A DNA stretch of 64,000 nt from an uncultured Roseibium sp. (lineage in GTDB: Bacteria; Pseudomonadota; Alphaproteobacteria; Rhizobiales; Stappiaceae), in the NCBI RefSeq assembly GCF_963675985.1, contig NZ_OY780958.1, positions 3,348,001 to 3,412,000 of the forward strand, given 5' to 3'. The stretch's first letter is position 1. Each line of letters starts with the position of its first letter. This document shows positions 1-8,874 of this stretch, one piece after another. The notes under the pieces are model-generated. The model worked only from the letters and a program-made list of their open reading frames with translations, did not search any database and was not told where the DNA came from. A program made the translations under genes and the position numbers.

Positions 1-1309
1 TCATGATCAGGCCGGAGCGGAAGACAAAGCGGTTCAGACGGTCCAGGTAGGCGTCGAAATTCTCGATCGGCCGGGTGGCGACGCCGGTTTCCATGGCAGC
101 TTTGGCAACTGCGGGCGCGATGCGCAGAATCAGGCGCTGATCGAAGGGGGATGGAATGAGGTAATTCGGCCCGAAGGTTTCCGTCGCTCCGCCATAGGCG
201 TGCGCAGCTACGTCCGACGGCTCTTCGCGGGCAAGACCTGCAATCGCCTCGACGGCCGCGCGTTTCATTTCCTCGTTGATGATGGTCGCGCCGACGTCGA
301 GCGCCCCACGGAAGATATAGGGGAAGCACAGGACGTTGTTGACCTGGTTCGGATAGTCGGACCGGCCGGTACACATGACCACATCCGGACGAACGGCCTG
401 CGCCTCTTCCGGCATGATTTCCGGATTGGGATTGGCGAGCGCCAGGATCAACGGACCCTTACCCATTTTCGCAACCATATCCGGCTTGAGAACGCCGGCT
501 GCGGACAGGCCGAGGAAAACATCCGCGCCGTCGATCACGTCCTCCAGGGTCCGCTTGTCGGTCTTTTGCGCGAACTTCGCCTTCCACTCGTCCATGAGCG
601 CCTCGCGGCCCTCGTAGACGACACCCTCGATGTCCGTGACCCAGATGTTCTCCATCTTCGCGCCCAGGCTCACCAGCATGTTGAGGCAGGCAAGGGCTGC
701 CGCACCGGCGCCGGAGGCGACGATTTTCGCCTCTGAAATATCCTTGCCGGCCAGCTCCAGCCCGTTGCGGACGGCGGCACCGACGATGATGGCTGTTCCA
801 TGCTGGTCGTCATGGAAGACGGGAATGTTCATCCGCTCCCGCAGCCTGGCTTCGATCAGGAAGCATTCCGGCGCCTTGATGTCTTCCAGATTGATACCGC
901 CGAAGGTGGGCTCGAGCACGGCGACCGCATCGACGAAGCGGTCGACATTCCGTTCATCGACCTCGATGTCGAACACGTCGATGCCGGCGAATTTCTTGAA
1001 CAGGACCGCCTTGCCTTCCATGACCGGTTTGGAGGCCAGCGGGCCAATGGCACCGAGCCCCAGAACGGCGGTGCCGTTGGAAATGACGGCGACCAGATTG
1101 CCTCGCGCCGTATAATCGGCCGCCTTGGCCGGATCCTTGGCGATTTCCAGGCAGGGAGCGGCAACCCCCGGTGAATAGGCCAGCGCCAGGTCGCGCTGGT
1201 TGCCGAGCGGCTTGGTCGCCTGGATTTCGAGTTTCCCGGGCCTTGGATACTGATGGTAGTACAGGGCGGCTTCGGTCAGATCGCTCTCGGTGGTTTTCTT
1301 GTCGCTCAT
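1..1309 (-). CDS. maeB: NADP-dependent malic enzyme (5' part; runs off the window)
   Basis: Oxidative decarboxylation of malate to pyruvate, feeding pyruvate and NADPH to central metabolism in the cytoplasm. Reading the minus strand from the ATG at 1309 gives 436 codons with no stop before the window edge. The start reads MSDKKTTESDLTEAALYYHQ, then the malic-enzyme segment with YSPGVAAPC, GNLVAVISNGTAVLGLG and VFHDDQHGTAI, followed by the nucleotide-binding part with SGAGAAALACLNML. MaeB proteins carry a further phosphotransacetylase-like domain; most of that part would lie outside the window. It is transcribed away from the ceramidase-like gene. The family call is firm; NADP over NAD preference is inferred from MaeB-type similarity. 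Confidence 0.93.
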   Translation of the reverse strand, partial: MSDKKTTESDLTEAALYYHQYPRPGKLEIQATKPLGNQRDLALAYSPGVAAPCLEIAKDPAKAADYTARGNLVAVISNGTAVLGLGAIGPLASKPVMEGKAVLFKKFAGIDVFDIEVDERNVDRFVDAVAVLEPTFGGINLEDIKAPECFLIEARLRERMNIPVFHDDQHGTAIIVGAAVRNGLELAGKDISEAKIVASGAGAAALACLNMLVSLGAKMENIWVTDIEGVVYEGREALMDEWKAKFAQKTDKRTLEDVIDGADVFLGLSAAGVLKPDMVAKMGKGPLILALANPNPEIMPEEAQAVRPDVVMCTGRSDYPNQVNNVLCFPYIFRGALDVGATIINEEMKRAAVEAIAGLAREEPSDVAAHAYGGATETFGPNYLIPSPFDQRLILRIAPAVAKAAMETGVATRPIENFDAYLDRLNRFVFRSGLIM

Positions 1310-1400
1310 GGCTGCCGCCTCTCTTCCATCACCCCAAATCGCGTTCGGCCTGCTGATGTCTGGCCGAAGCGGACTCCAAATTTCGTATTAGACAAAGGGA

Positions 1401-2054
1401 TTACCCGCTGCGGTGTAAAATGAGAACCCGCAGAAGCGAAAACAGCACCAGACTGTTGAGAATATGCCATAAAAAATGTGTTCCCGCCGTTACGTCAGCA
1501 CACAAGGGCATATCCAGCGCGCGGAAGGTGACGGAGACGGCGAACAGGACACCGGTCAGAAGCAGGTCCCGGCCAAGCTTCTTGTCGATCCGCCAGAAGG
1601 CAATCCCGACCGCGAAGATCGCGAGTAGAGCCGGCAGATAGAAGGCCGACGATCCGACGATCGGCGCCCAGACCTCTCCCAGGCCCGGAGACATGACGAA
1701 GAAGCCGATGACGAGGGCTCCGGCGAGAACCCAGGACATTCCCAGGAACCGCTTCAGCGCGATCAGAAGATAGAAATGGATGAAGACGACGATGGGAATC
1801 ACGTCAGCCATCCCCGCCCACCGGGTCGCGAAGGTGTGAAACAGGAAGGAGCCGATCCCGGTCAGGAAAACGATCCCGATCAGGGCCAGCGCCACCCGGT
1901 CGTCCGGCGTCTTCTTCCGCCACATGAGGAAGGCGACGATCGCCGCGATCAGAAACGCGGCATTGGTCACCGCATTCAGCGGTTCGGCCCAGAATTCCGG
2001 ACCGAGCCGTTCGCAGTATCGATCAACCTGTGCGCCGAGATCCAATTGCGTCAT
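1401..2054 (-). CDS. Ceramidase-family (CREST superfamily) membrane protein
   Basis: A 217-aa integral membrane protein with about seven hydrophobic segments. It begins with the family pattern YCER..GPEFWAEPLNAVTN, and carries GSFLFHT near residue 75 and HFLWHILNS near residue 195. The Ser/His/Asp/His residues of these segments match the metal-site layout of alkaline ceramidases and the wider CREST hydrolases. Bacterial members are mostly uncharacterised, so an amide hydrolase acting on lipids is a family-based inference. It is followed 30 bases upstream on the same strand by the aminotransferase gene, with no evident shared function. Confidence 0.8.
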   Translation of the reverse strand: MTQLDLGAQVDRYCERLGPEFWAEPLNAVTNAAFLIAAIVAFLMWRKKTPDDRVALALIGIVFLTGIGSFLFHTFATRWAGMADVIPIVVFIHFYLLIALKRFLGMSWVLAGALVIGFFVMSPGLGEVWAPIVGSSAFYLPALLAIFAVGIAFWRIDKKLGRDLLLTGVLFAVSVTFRALDMPLCADVTAGTHFLWHILNSLVLFSLLRVLILHRSG

Positions 2055-2084
2055 CCTTTTACTGTCGGCAGTTTGGAGCGCAGC

Positions 2085-3305
2085 CTATCGGTATAAGGTC
2101 TCCTTGATCAATCGACCAAGGCGGGCAATTCCGTCCTTTATCTTCTCTTCGCTCGGCGCGGAGAAATTGAGACGCATGCAGTTGGCGCCGGTCCCGTCGG
2201 GGAAGAACGCACCGCCTGGAACAAAGGCGACTTTGGTCTCCGCGATGGAGCGGGCGAGCAGGTCCGCACAATTGATGCCGGCCGGCAGCTCCATCCAGAT
2301 GAACATGCCGCCTTCCGGCCGGCTCCAGGACACGCCTTCCGGCATGTGCCGTTCAAGGGCGTCCAGCATGCAGTCGCGGCGGGCGCGATAGGCTTTGCGG
2401 ATCTGGGACACCTGAGCGTCGAAGGCACGTTCGGCGACAGTTGCCATCACGATCTGGTTGATCGTGGACGAGTTCAGGTCGGAGGCCTGTTTGATCAGCA
2501 CCAGTTTCTGGATGACAGGGGCCGCGGCGCAGACCCAGCCGACGCGCAAGCCCGGGGACAGGGTCTTGGAGAAGCTGCCGCAATAGATCGTCCGGGTGTT
2601 GTCGATGCCGCCGTTGCGGGCAATGTCGAGCGCCAGGATCGGCGACAGCGGTTCGCCGTCATAGCGCAGGGACTGATAGGCTGCATCCTCTATCACGGCG
2701 ATGTCGAGCTCTGTGGCCAGATCCAGGACCCGCTCGCGCTCGGACAGATCCAGCGTCAGGCCGGTCGGATTGGCGAAATCGGCGGAGCCATAGGCGAATT
2801 TCACCGCCCCGCCGTTCTCCGCCGCCGTGTCGCAATAGTCCTGAGCGGTCCGATTGGCCGCCGGCAGCAGGCGGTCATAGGCAGGCTCATAGGCATTGAA
2901 GGCCTGGAGCGCGCCCAGATAGGTCGGCCATCCGACCAGCGCCGTGTCGCCGGGCGACAGGAACAGCTTACCCAGATAGTCCAGCGCCTGCTGCGATCCG
3001 GAGGTGATCATGATGTTGTCGATGCCGCAAGGAATGCCGAGTTCCGCCATACGCTCCGCGATCCACCGACGCAGCGGCGGATAGCCCTCGCTCACCGAGT
3101 ACTGCAGGGCCGTCTGGCAGGTCTCGGAGGCAAACAGCTCCCCATAGGCGTCGCTGAAGGCAGTGGCCGGGAAAAGCGCCGGATCGGGAATACCGCCGGC
3201 GAAGGAAATCATATCCGGCCGGTCCAGCAGTTTCAGCAATTCGCGAATTTCGGATGCGGCCATCCGCGACGACCGCGTGGCAAACAAGTGGCTCCAGTCC
3301 TGCAT
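2085..3305 (-). CDS. PLP-dependent aminotransferase, LysN/2-aminoadipate type
   Basis: A 406-aa fold-type I aminotransferase. Visible motifs: SFAGGIPDPALFP near residue 34 (typical of the LysN/2-aminoadipate and MocR-like group), NPTG at 179-182, EDAAYQSLRYDG at 206-217 and the PLP-binding lysine K247 in CGSFSKTLSPGLRVGW. There is no N-terminal helix-turn-helix, so this is the enzyme, not a MocR regulator. The substrate cannot be read from sequence; alpha-aminoadipate, leucine or aromatic amino acids are all known for the group. The AT-rich stretch 3306-3503 upstream probably holds its promoter. Confidence 0.88.
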   Translation of the reverse strand: MQDWSHLFATRSSRMAASEIRELLKLLDRPDMISFAGGIPDPALFPATAFSDAYGELFASETCQTALQYSVSEGYPPLRRWIAERMAELGIPCGIDNIMITSGSQQALDYLGKLFLSPGDTALVGWPTYLGALQAFNAYEPAYDRLLPAANRTAQDYCDTAAENGGAVKFAYGSADFANPTGLTLDLSERERVLDLATELDIAVIEDAAYQSLRYDGEPLSPILALDIARNGGIDNTRTIYCGSFSKTLSPGLRVGWVCAAAPVIQKLVLIKQASDLNSSTINQIVMATVAERAFDAQVSQIRKAYRARRDCMLDALERHMPEGVSWSRPEGGMFIWMELPAGINCADLLARSIAETKVAFVPGGAFFPDGTGANCMRLNFSAPSEEKIKDGIARLGRLIKETLYR

Positions 3306-3503
3306 GGTGTTTTCGTCTTTTTAGGACGACCTTGTGCTTGATATTATAGGTCAATGACACTTACCTAATCTTTCCGTTTGTGTCTTTCAAGGCCTATTTT
3401 TTGTAATTTTCATGCACTTTGAAAATCAGGCGCGGAGCGCGGCAACAACGCCGCGTCCGTCGCCATGTCATCCCAATAGAAATCCTGTTTCAAACCGTCA
3501 GGC

Positions 3504-4472
3504 TCAATCCACCTTGAGTCTGACGGCACCGGTCGTCCGCCCGGCTTCCATGTCCACATGGGCGAGCGCGGCCTCCTCAAAGGCATAGTCCTGAACCTCG
3601 GACACCTTCAGCCCGTCCCGCAACACCGCGAACCAGGCATTGGCGGCGGCATGATAATTGGCGTTGTCCGCCAGGAAAGCGATCACGCTCGGACGAATGA
3701 GGAAACGGTTGTTGAGGATTTGCAGGTCGAGCGGGGGAATGGCGCCGGCGACCTGACCGACATTGGCAACCGTGCCGAACGCTCCGACGGCCTGGAGGGT
3801 CTTTGCCAGGGTCTCGCCGCCAATCCCGTCGACCGCGAAATCCACGCCCCGTCTCTCCGTCAGACCGGCGGCGGCGGAAACGAAATCCTCGTCGCGATAA
3901 AGAATGGCGTGATCGAGACCGTGAGCCTTGGCGATCTGCGCCTTTTCCGGACTGCCGACGGTTCCGATCACCGTGGCGCCGAGACGCTTCAGCCACTGAA
4001 CCAGGATCAGCCCCAGGCCGCCGGCCGCCGCGTGGACCAGAACAGTCTGCCCCGGAGCGATCGACGTGACCCGATGCAGAAGCAAGTAGGCCGTCAGACC
4101 GCGCAGCAGGGACCCGGCGACCTGCTCATCGGACAGATCGTCCGGCAGCCTGATCAGCCGCCCGGCCGGAATCGTGCGCGCGTCGGCGTAACTGCCTGCC
4201 GGCAGGCCGGCATAGGCAACCCGATCTCCCACCGCAAAACCGGTCACATCCTCTGCGACCTTATCGACGACACCGACGGCTTCGACGCCGGGCGTGGCCG
4301 GATAGGCCGGCAGCGGATAAAGGCCGATGCGGTGATAGACATCGACGAAGTTCACGCCGACCCAGGTGTGCCTGACACGGACCTCTCCCGCCTGCGGCTG
4401 CGGCCGCGGCAGCTCTCTCAAGTGGAGGTTTGCCGATTCTTCGCGTGCATCGATCTGGTGCGTTCTGATCAT
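3504..4472 (-). CDS. NADPH:quinone oxidoreductase (zeta-crystallin type)
   Basis: A 322-aa medium-chain dehydrogenase/reductase of the quinone oxidoreductase subgroup. The N-terminal GroES-like domain contains GVNFVDVYHRIGLYP, and the Rossmann domain contains VHAAAGGLGLILVQWLK near residue 148 with the GxGxx turn. Structural zinc cysteines are absent, as expected for this zinc-free subgroup. Expected role: NADPH-dependent reduction of quinones or reactive enones in the cytoplasm. It is divergent from a LysR regulator starting about 80 bases away, the usual arrangement for a regulated detoxification enzyme. Confidence 0.9.
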   Translation of the reverse strand: MIRTHQIDAREESANLHLRELPRPQPQAGEVRVRHTWVGVNFVDVYHRIGLYPLPAYPATPGVEAVGVVDKVAEDVTGFAVGDRVAYAGLPAGSYADARTIPAGRLIRLPDDLSDEQVAGSLLRGLTAYLLLHRVTSIAPGQTVLVHAAAGGLGLILVQWLKRLGATVIGTVGSPEKAQIAKAHGLDHAILYRDEDFVSAAAGLTERRGVDFAVDGIGGETLAKTLQAVGAFGTVANVGQVAGAIPPLDLQILNNRFLIRPSVIAFLADNANYHAAANAWFAVLRDGLKVSEVQDYAFEEAALAHVDMEAGRTTGAVRLKVD

Positions 4473-4551
4473 TTCCGTCTCCTGACTGGTTGGACGGACC
4501 TGACTTAGGCGCTTTCTCTTTTGCGTGAAATTGCATATAAATTCGCATTAC

Positions 4552-5424
4552 ATGAGCAAAAACACACAAATCGACTGGGAAGATCTGCGCCATTTCATGG
4601 CCCTTGCCGACGGCGGAAGTCTTTCGCAAGCCGCACGCAGCCTCGGGGTCGATCACACCACCGTGGCGCGGCGGATCGCGTCGCTGGAAGCGGCTTTGAA
4701 CCTGAAACTCATCGAACGCCTGCCACGGTCTGTGCACCTGACGCCGGAGGGCCAGCGGATCGCGGATATCGGGTCTGAGATGAAGGAAACCTCGTTCGCG
4801 ATCCTGCGCGCTGCCGGTGGGGCCGAACGGACACTGTCCGGAGCCGTCTGCGTGAGCGCACCACCGGTTCTGTCGAGCGCCGTTCTGGCGCCCCGGCTGG
4901 CGGGTTTTGCGAAAGACTATCCGGACATCGACATCACTCTGATCGGCGAAGTCGCCGCGGCCGATCTGGATCATCGTCAGGCGGATATATCCCTGCGCCT
5001 TTCCAGACCGGACGCACCGGACCTGATTGCCAGAAAGCTGGGCGCCATGCCGTTCGCCTTCTACGCGGCCCCGGATTACGACCTGCCGGAAGCGCAGTGG
5101 TCCTTCATCGGCTATGACGCGGCCAGCGCCCCCATCCCCCAGCATGGATGGCTGGAACGCCGCCGGAACGGACGTGCCGTGGTCTTCCGGACCAACGACA
5201 GCGCCAGCCAGGCGGGTGCGGCGCGCTCTGGGAGCGGCGTCGCCCTGCTGCCCTGCTTTCTCGGCGACGCGGACCCGCATCTGAAACGATTGCCAAGCGC
5301 CGATGCCTTCCCGCCCCGCGACATCTGGATGCTGGTGCATGACGATCTGCGCCGTGCCCCGCGCATTCGCGCTGTCATGGACGTTCTCGCAGAGATCATT
5401 GCGGAGACCTGCGGCACAACATGA
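4552..5424 (+). CDS. LysR-family transcriptional regulator
   Basis: A 290-aa LTTR from the chosen ATG at 4552 (an in-frame ATG at 4525 adds nine non-family residues). The winged-helix segment covers IDWEDLRHFMALADGGSLSQ and continues with AARSLGVDHTTVARRIASLE. The C-terminal LysR substrate-binding part is compact. The short intergenic space to the divergent quinone reductase gene suggests that gene is its target and that both are controlled from the same site. Its inducer is unknown. Confidence 0.88.
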   Translation: MSKNTQIDWEDLRHFMALADGGSLSQAARSLGVDHTTVARRIASLEAALNLKLIERLPRSVHLTPEGQRIADIGSEMKETSFAILRAAGGAERTLSGAVCVSAPPVLSSAVLAPRLAGFAKDYPDIDITLIGEVAAADLDHRQADISLRLSRPDAPDLIARKLGAMPFAFYAAPDYDLPEAQWSFIGYDAASAPIPQHGWLERRRNGRAVVFRTNDSASQAGAARSGSGVALLPCFLGDADPHLKRLPSADAFPPRDIWMLVHDDLRRAPRIRAVMDVLAEIIAETCGTT

Positions 5425-5498
5425 GCGATGCGGCATAGCGCCCGGCCTCTGGATTGTCGCTCCGCGCTCGCTTATGTCTTTTGAAGAGGAGAATTTTC

Positions 5499-6056
5499 AT
5501 GTCCCGTATCGACGAAAGCCGCCCGTTTATTCCGCTCAAGATCGCTGTCCTGACCGTGTCGGACACGCGGTCGCTGGACGAGGACCGGTCCGGTTCGACC
5601 CTTACCGACCGGATCGCGCGCGACGGCCATATCCTTGCCGATCGCAAGATCGTTACCGATGACGTTCCGGCGATCCGGGACGTGGTGAAGGCGTGGATCG
5701 CGGACGAGGCGATCGATGTGATCATCTCCACCGGCGGCACCGGCTTTACAGGTCGGGACGTGACGCCGGAGGCGATCGAACCGCTGTTTGAAAAGCGCAT
5801 GGACGGGTTTTCGACCGTGTTTCACCAGATCTCCTATGAGAAGATCGGCACCTCGACGATCCAGTCGCGGGCGACCGGCGGTGTGGCGAATGCCACCTAT
5901 CTTTTCGCCCTGCCGGGCTCGCCCGGAGCCTGCAAGGACGCCTGGGACGGCATCCTGAAATGGCAGCTCGACTACCGGCACATGCCCTGCAATTTCGTGG
6001 AAATTATGCCGCGCCTCGACGAGCACCTGAAGCGGGGCAAGCTCCGGGAAGCGTGA
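5499..6056 (+). CDS. moaB: Molybdenum cofactor biosynthesis protein B
   Basis: A 185-aa MoaB/MogA-fold protein; MoaB-type enzymes adenylylate molybdopterin in molybdenum cofactor synthesis. The motifs STGGTGFTGRDVTPEA and LPGSPGACKDAWDG are the MPT-binding signatures. The start at 5499 is decided by a good ribosome site (GAAGAGGAGA) a few bases upstream; an in-frame ATG at 5454 has no such site. It stands alone between a LysR gene and a spermidine-synthase-like gene, so no molybdenum cofactor operon is present here. Confidence 0.93.
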   Translation: MSRIDESRPFIPLKIAVLTVSDTRSLDEDRSGSTLTDRIARDGHILADRKIVTDDVPAIRDVVKAWIADEAIDVIISTGGTGFTGRDVTPEAIEPLFEKRMDGFSTVFHQISYEKIGTSTIQSRATGGVANATYLFALPGSPGACKDAWDGILKWQLDYRHMPCNFVEIMPRLDEHLKRGKLREA

Positions 6057-6133
6057 GGGCAATGGGGAGTCATTACCCATCTAATTAGGGTTCCACCCTT
6101 TCCCGCGTGCGCATTTGCCGCCATGGTGCGGGA

Positions 6134-6853
6134 ATGAGCGCCTTATTCGAAGAACTGGACTACGCCCCCACGCCCATCGGCGCGATCTCGCTGCGCCGTC
6201 GGCGCATCCTGGCCCTTGAAACGGACGTCTTTGAAATCCTGCTCGGCGACGAGCATCTGATGTCGAGCCTGTTCACCGCCTCCGAAGTGGCGCTGGCCGA
6301 CGAAGGGCTTGCCGCGCTGACCGGCGGCGGGCTGGACGTGCTGGTCGGCGGGCTTGGCCTCGGCTACACCGCCCAGGCCGCACTGGCCCACGAGAGCGTT
6401 GACGACCTCACGGTCATCGACCTTCTGGAGCCGGTGATCCGGTGGCACCGGGAAGGCCTTGTGCCCATGAAAACGGAACTTGCCGACGATCCCCGCTGCA
6501 GGCTGGTGCAGGGGGATTTCTTTGCGCTCGCGGCCTCCGAGACCGGCTTCGATAGCGAGCAGCCGGGGCATCAATACGATGCCATCCTGATCGACATCGA
6601 CCACACGCCGGAACGCTTGCTGCATGGTGGCTCGAAAGGGTTTTACACCGCCGACGGCTTGCGCGGATTGCAGCGGTTCTTAAAACCCGGCGGGGTCGTG
6701 GGGCTGTGGTCCGACGAGCCGCCGGACGAGGCCATCACCGCCCTCCTCGGCACGGCCTTCGCCGAGGCCTGGGCCGCGCCGGTTATCTTTGCCAATCCCT
6801 TGCAGGACGGGCGCGAGGTCACGCAAGCGGTCTATCTGGGTCGCAAGGCCTGA
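6134..6853 (+). CDS. Spermidine-synthase-like class I methyltransferase-fold protein
   Basis: A 239-aa cytoplasmic protein with a Rossmann-like fold of the spermidine synthase family. VLVGGLGLGYTAQAAL resembles the nucleotide-binding loop GGLGLG, VIDLLEPVIRWHREG the acidic loop, and YDAILIDIDHTPE the active-site strand. It lacks the tight polyamine-binding signature of true spermidine synthases, so aminopropyl transfer is not assured. The start at 6134 follows GGTGCGGGA. It converges with the MFS gene, 18 bases apart. Confidence 0.75.
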   Translation: MSALFEELDYAPTPIGAISLRRRRILALETDVFEILLGDEHLMSSLFTASEVALADEGLAALTGGGLDVLVGGLGLGYTAQAALAHESVDDLTVIDLLEPVIRWHREGLVPMKTELADDPRCRLVQGDFFALAASETGFDSEQPGHQYDAILIDIDHTPERLLHGGSKGFYTADGLRGLQRFLKPGGVVGLWSDEPPDEAITALLGTAFAEAWAAPVIFANPLQDGREVTQAVYLGRKA

Positions 6854-6871
6854 GCGAACTGATGATGACCT

Positions 6872-8068
6872 TCACGCCTCCTCTCGACGCCAACGCAGAA
6901 AGCCGGCCGTGCCTGCCCCCGCGATGACGACAACGCCGTAAAGCGTCACCGTTACTTTCAGTCCGACGACGGGGACCAGCATCCCGGCGATGACGGAGGG
7001 CACGCTGAAGGAGAGGTAGCTGAGCGTGAAGATCGACGCGAAGAGCTCCGCCCGCTCGTCGGGCGCCGCCGTCGGCACCACCGTGCGCAGCACACCGAAG
7101 AAGCAGGTGCCGAAACCGGTTCCGGCAAAGGCCAGCGCGGCCAGGTAAAGCGGCAGGCTGCCGACCCAGAGCGCGACGAGGCAGATGGTCGTGCCGATGC
7201 TCATCGCCGCCGTGCCGTAAAGGATGACGCCATGTCCCGAGCGCTTGCGCGCAACAAGACAGGCGAGCGCCCCCATGCCGGCCAGCAGCGTGATCACCAC
7301 GCCCTGGAGGATGGCAGAATGGATGCCAAAAATCTGCGCCACGATCGACGCGCCGAGCGACAGGTAGAGGCCGCCGGTCGCCCAGCTGGCAAACAGTGCC
7401 GGCGTACTGCCCCAGAACACCTTGCGGGAGCTTGACGGCACGCCGACCCTAGGCTTGAGCGAGGCCAGAAAGCCGTAATGGCGCGGCGCCGTTTCCGGAA
7501 ACAGCCAGATGGCCAGGGCAAAGACGACGCAGATCGCCACGAACCCGCCAAACACGTAAGCCTGGGGCGATGCCGACAGGTCGAGGAAAAAGCCGGACAC
7601 CAGCGCGCCGAGGGCCAGCCCCAGAAGCGGAACGACAGTGTTGATCACCGCCGCAAGCCCCGGCCGGAAACGCGGTTCGAAGTCGGTGATCGTGGCCGGC
7701 AATGTGGACACCAGCAGGCCGCAGGCAGCGCCTTGCAGAATGCGGGCGAGGATCAGCCCGGACACACTCGTCGCCTGATCGAAGACATAAAGGGCAAGCG
7801 CCAGAAGCGCGAAGCCCAGGCACAGCACCGGCCGCCGCCCGACGTGATCCGATGCCGAGCCCGCCACCAGAAGGGCGGAGAGAAGCGCCAGGGCATAGAC
7901 CGCGAAGACGACGGTCATCAGCGCGGGCGAAAACCCGATTTCGGCACGCAGCACCGGATAGAAGGGCGACGGCGCACTGGCGCTTGCCATCATCGCCAGC
8001 GAGCCGAAGGTCGCGACCAGAAAGCCGGTGCGGCTCTGCGGCAGAGCGGCGGAAACGGCATGGGACAT
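6872..8068 (-). CDS. MFS transporter
   Basis: A 398-aa major facilitator protein with about 12 hydrophobic segments. The loop-2 signature GSASDHVGRRPVLCLG (near residue 71) and ARILQGAACGLL in helix 4 are the usual MFS landmarks. The divergent ArsR-like repressor and two palindromic operators lie immediately upstream, so this is probably an inducible efflux pump for a small toxic molecule or an antibiotic. The transported compound cannot be told from sequence. Confidence 0.88.
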   Translation of the reverse strand: MSHAVSAALPQSRTGFLVATFGSLAMMASASAPSPFYPVLRAEIGFSPALMTVVFAVYALALLSALLVAGSASDHVGRRPVLCLGFALLALALYVFDQATSVSGLILARILQGAACGLLVSTLPATITDFEPRFRPGLAAVINTVVPLLGLALGALVSGFFLDLSASPQAYVFGGFVAICVVFALAIWLFPETAPRHYGFLASLKPRVGVPSSSRKVFWGSTPALFASWATGGLYLSLGASIVAQIFGIHSAILQGVVITLLAGMGALACLVARKRSGHGVILYGTAAMSIGTTICLVALWVGSLPLYLAALAFAGTGFGTCFFGVLRTVVPTAAPDERAELFASIFTLSYLSFSVPSVIAGMLVPVVGLKVTVTLYGVVVIAGAGTAGFLRWRREEA

Positions 8069-8083
8069 GAGGAGTCCTTCTTT

Positions 8084-8103
8084 GGTTCGAAAATATTCGA
8101 ACC
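8084..8103. promoter_or_regulatory. Palindromic operator 1, MFS side
   Basis: GGTTCGAAAATATTCGAACC has perfect 8-base arms (GGTTCGAA / TTCGAACC) around AATA. It lies 16 bases upstream of the MFS start codon. A near-identical second copy is at 8128-8147; the centres are 44 bases apart, about four helical turns. It is the likely binding site of the divergently encoded ArsR-type regulator. Confidence 0.7.
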
Positions 8104-8127
8104 ATTACATACTTCCTTCCCGACGAA

Positions 8128-8147
8128 GGTTCAACTATATTCGAACC
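8128..8147. promoter_or_regulatory. Palindromic operator 2, adjoining the regulator start
   Basis: GGTTCAACTATATTCGAACC repeats operator 1 with a weakened left arm. It ends exactly at the GTG start codon of the regulator, so binding here would block the regulator's own expression (autorepression). Confidence 0.65.
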
Positions 8148-8477
8148 GTGAGCAAGACAGAAAAATCCGCCCCCGAACGGCTGGAGCATCCGCCGGAAGA
8201 CGAAATCGACCTTTCAAAGGTTCTTTTCGCCTTGAGCGAGCCTGCCCGGCTGGAGCTGGTCCGCCAGCTGAAGGACGCGCCGCAAGAGGCCGCCCGCTGC
8301 AACCTGCAGGACCCGTCGCTACCGAAATCGACGAAGTCGCACCAGATGAAGGTCCTGCGCGAAGCCGGCGTCATCCGCAACGAACCCAAAGGCCGCGGCC
8401 GGCTCCTGTCCCTGCGCCGCGAAGAGCTGGACCGGCGCTTTCCGGGCCTGCTGGATGCCATCCTGGATGCCTCTTGA
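8148..8477 (+). CDS. ArsR-like helix-turn-helix repressor
   Basis: A 109-aa winged-helix protein from the GTG at 8148. It contains LSKVLFALSEPARLELVRQL, the ArsR/HxlR-type first helices, then STKSHQMKVLREAGVIRNEP as recognition helix and wing. No metal-binding CxC is seen, so it probably senses an organic ligand. It is divergent from the MFS transporter with two shared palindromes between them. Longer upstream starts would run through the operators and are unlikely. A 159-base second copy of its 3' end lies at 12840-12998. Confidence 0.82.
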   Translation: MSKTEKSAPERLEHPPEDEIDLSKVLFALSEPARLELVRQLKDAPQEAARCNLQDPSLPKSTKSHQMKVLREAGVIRNEPKGRGRLLSLRREELDRRFPGLLDAILDAS

Positions 8478-8874
8478 GGGGCTGTCTCCGGCGCGCATTG
8501 GAAGAAAGCTGGCTTAGCGAAATCTGGGGGGTTGGGAGCGTGTTGGACGAAACGAACGTGCGTTGCCCATAACTTTTATGGTCGCTTTGCGTCCCCATTT
8601 CGGACCTCGGGAACCCGGGGCGCGGCGATCGAAAGCGGTCGTTCGGAAGTTGGAAAGTCGAAGTCATCGCGGAACAAATCCGCACGCTCTTTGGGGCCGG
8701 TAAAAGGTGCTCCCGGAATTCACCCGTAAACAGGGCTCAAGACCGGCTAAACTCCAGGGCCGTGCGTTCCAAACGAAAACCTTTGGAAGGATCCATGCGG
8801 CGCTTTTTATTGCCGGCGATGGGGGGTATCCAGACACGATACGACCAATCAGATCTGTCTCGCCCGGAAAGCCC
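8478..8874. other. Intergenic region before the LuxR gene
   Basis: About 400 bases without a credible gene. It carries the 8721-8736 box that recurs before the autotransporter. I see no terminator with a T-run and no RNA gene. Confidence 0.5.
8721..8736. promoter_or_regulatory. Putative LuxR-regulator box, copy 1
   Basis: CACCCGTAAACAGGGC, about 140 bases upstream of the LuxR gene. It matches the box at 9670-9685 in 14 of 16 positions, including the core TAAACAGGG. The partly inverted CCC...GGG layout suits a dimeric regulator. Autoregulation is an inference. Confidence 0.45.

Noticed and set aside
4261..5436. 391-aa open frame on the minus strand
   Set aside because: Overlaps the LysR gene and the start of the quinone reductase gene; no family-like sequence.
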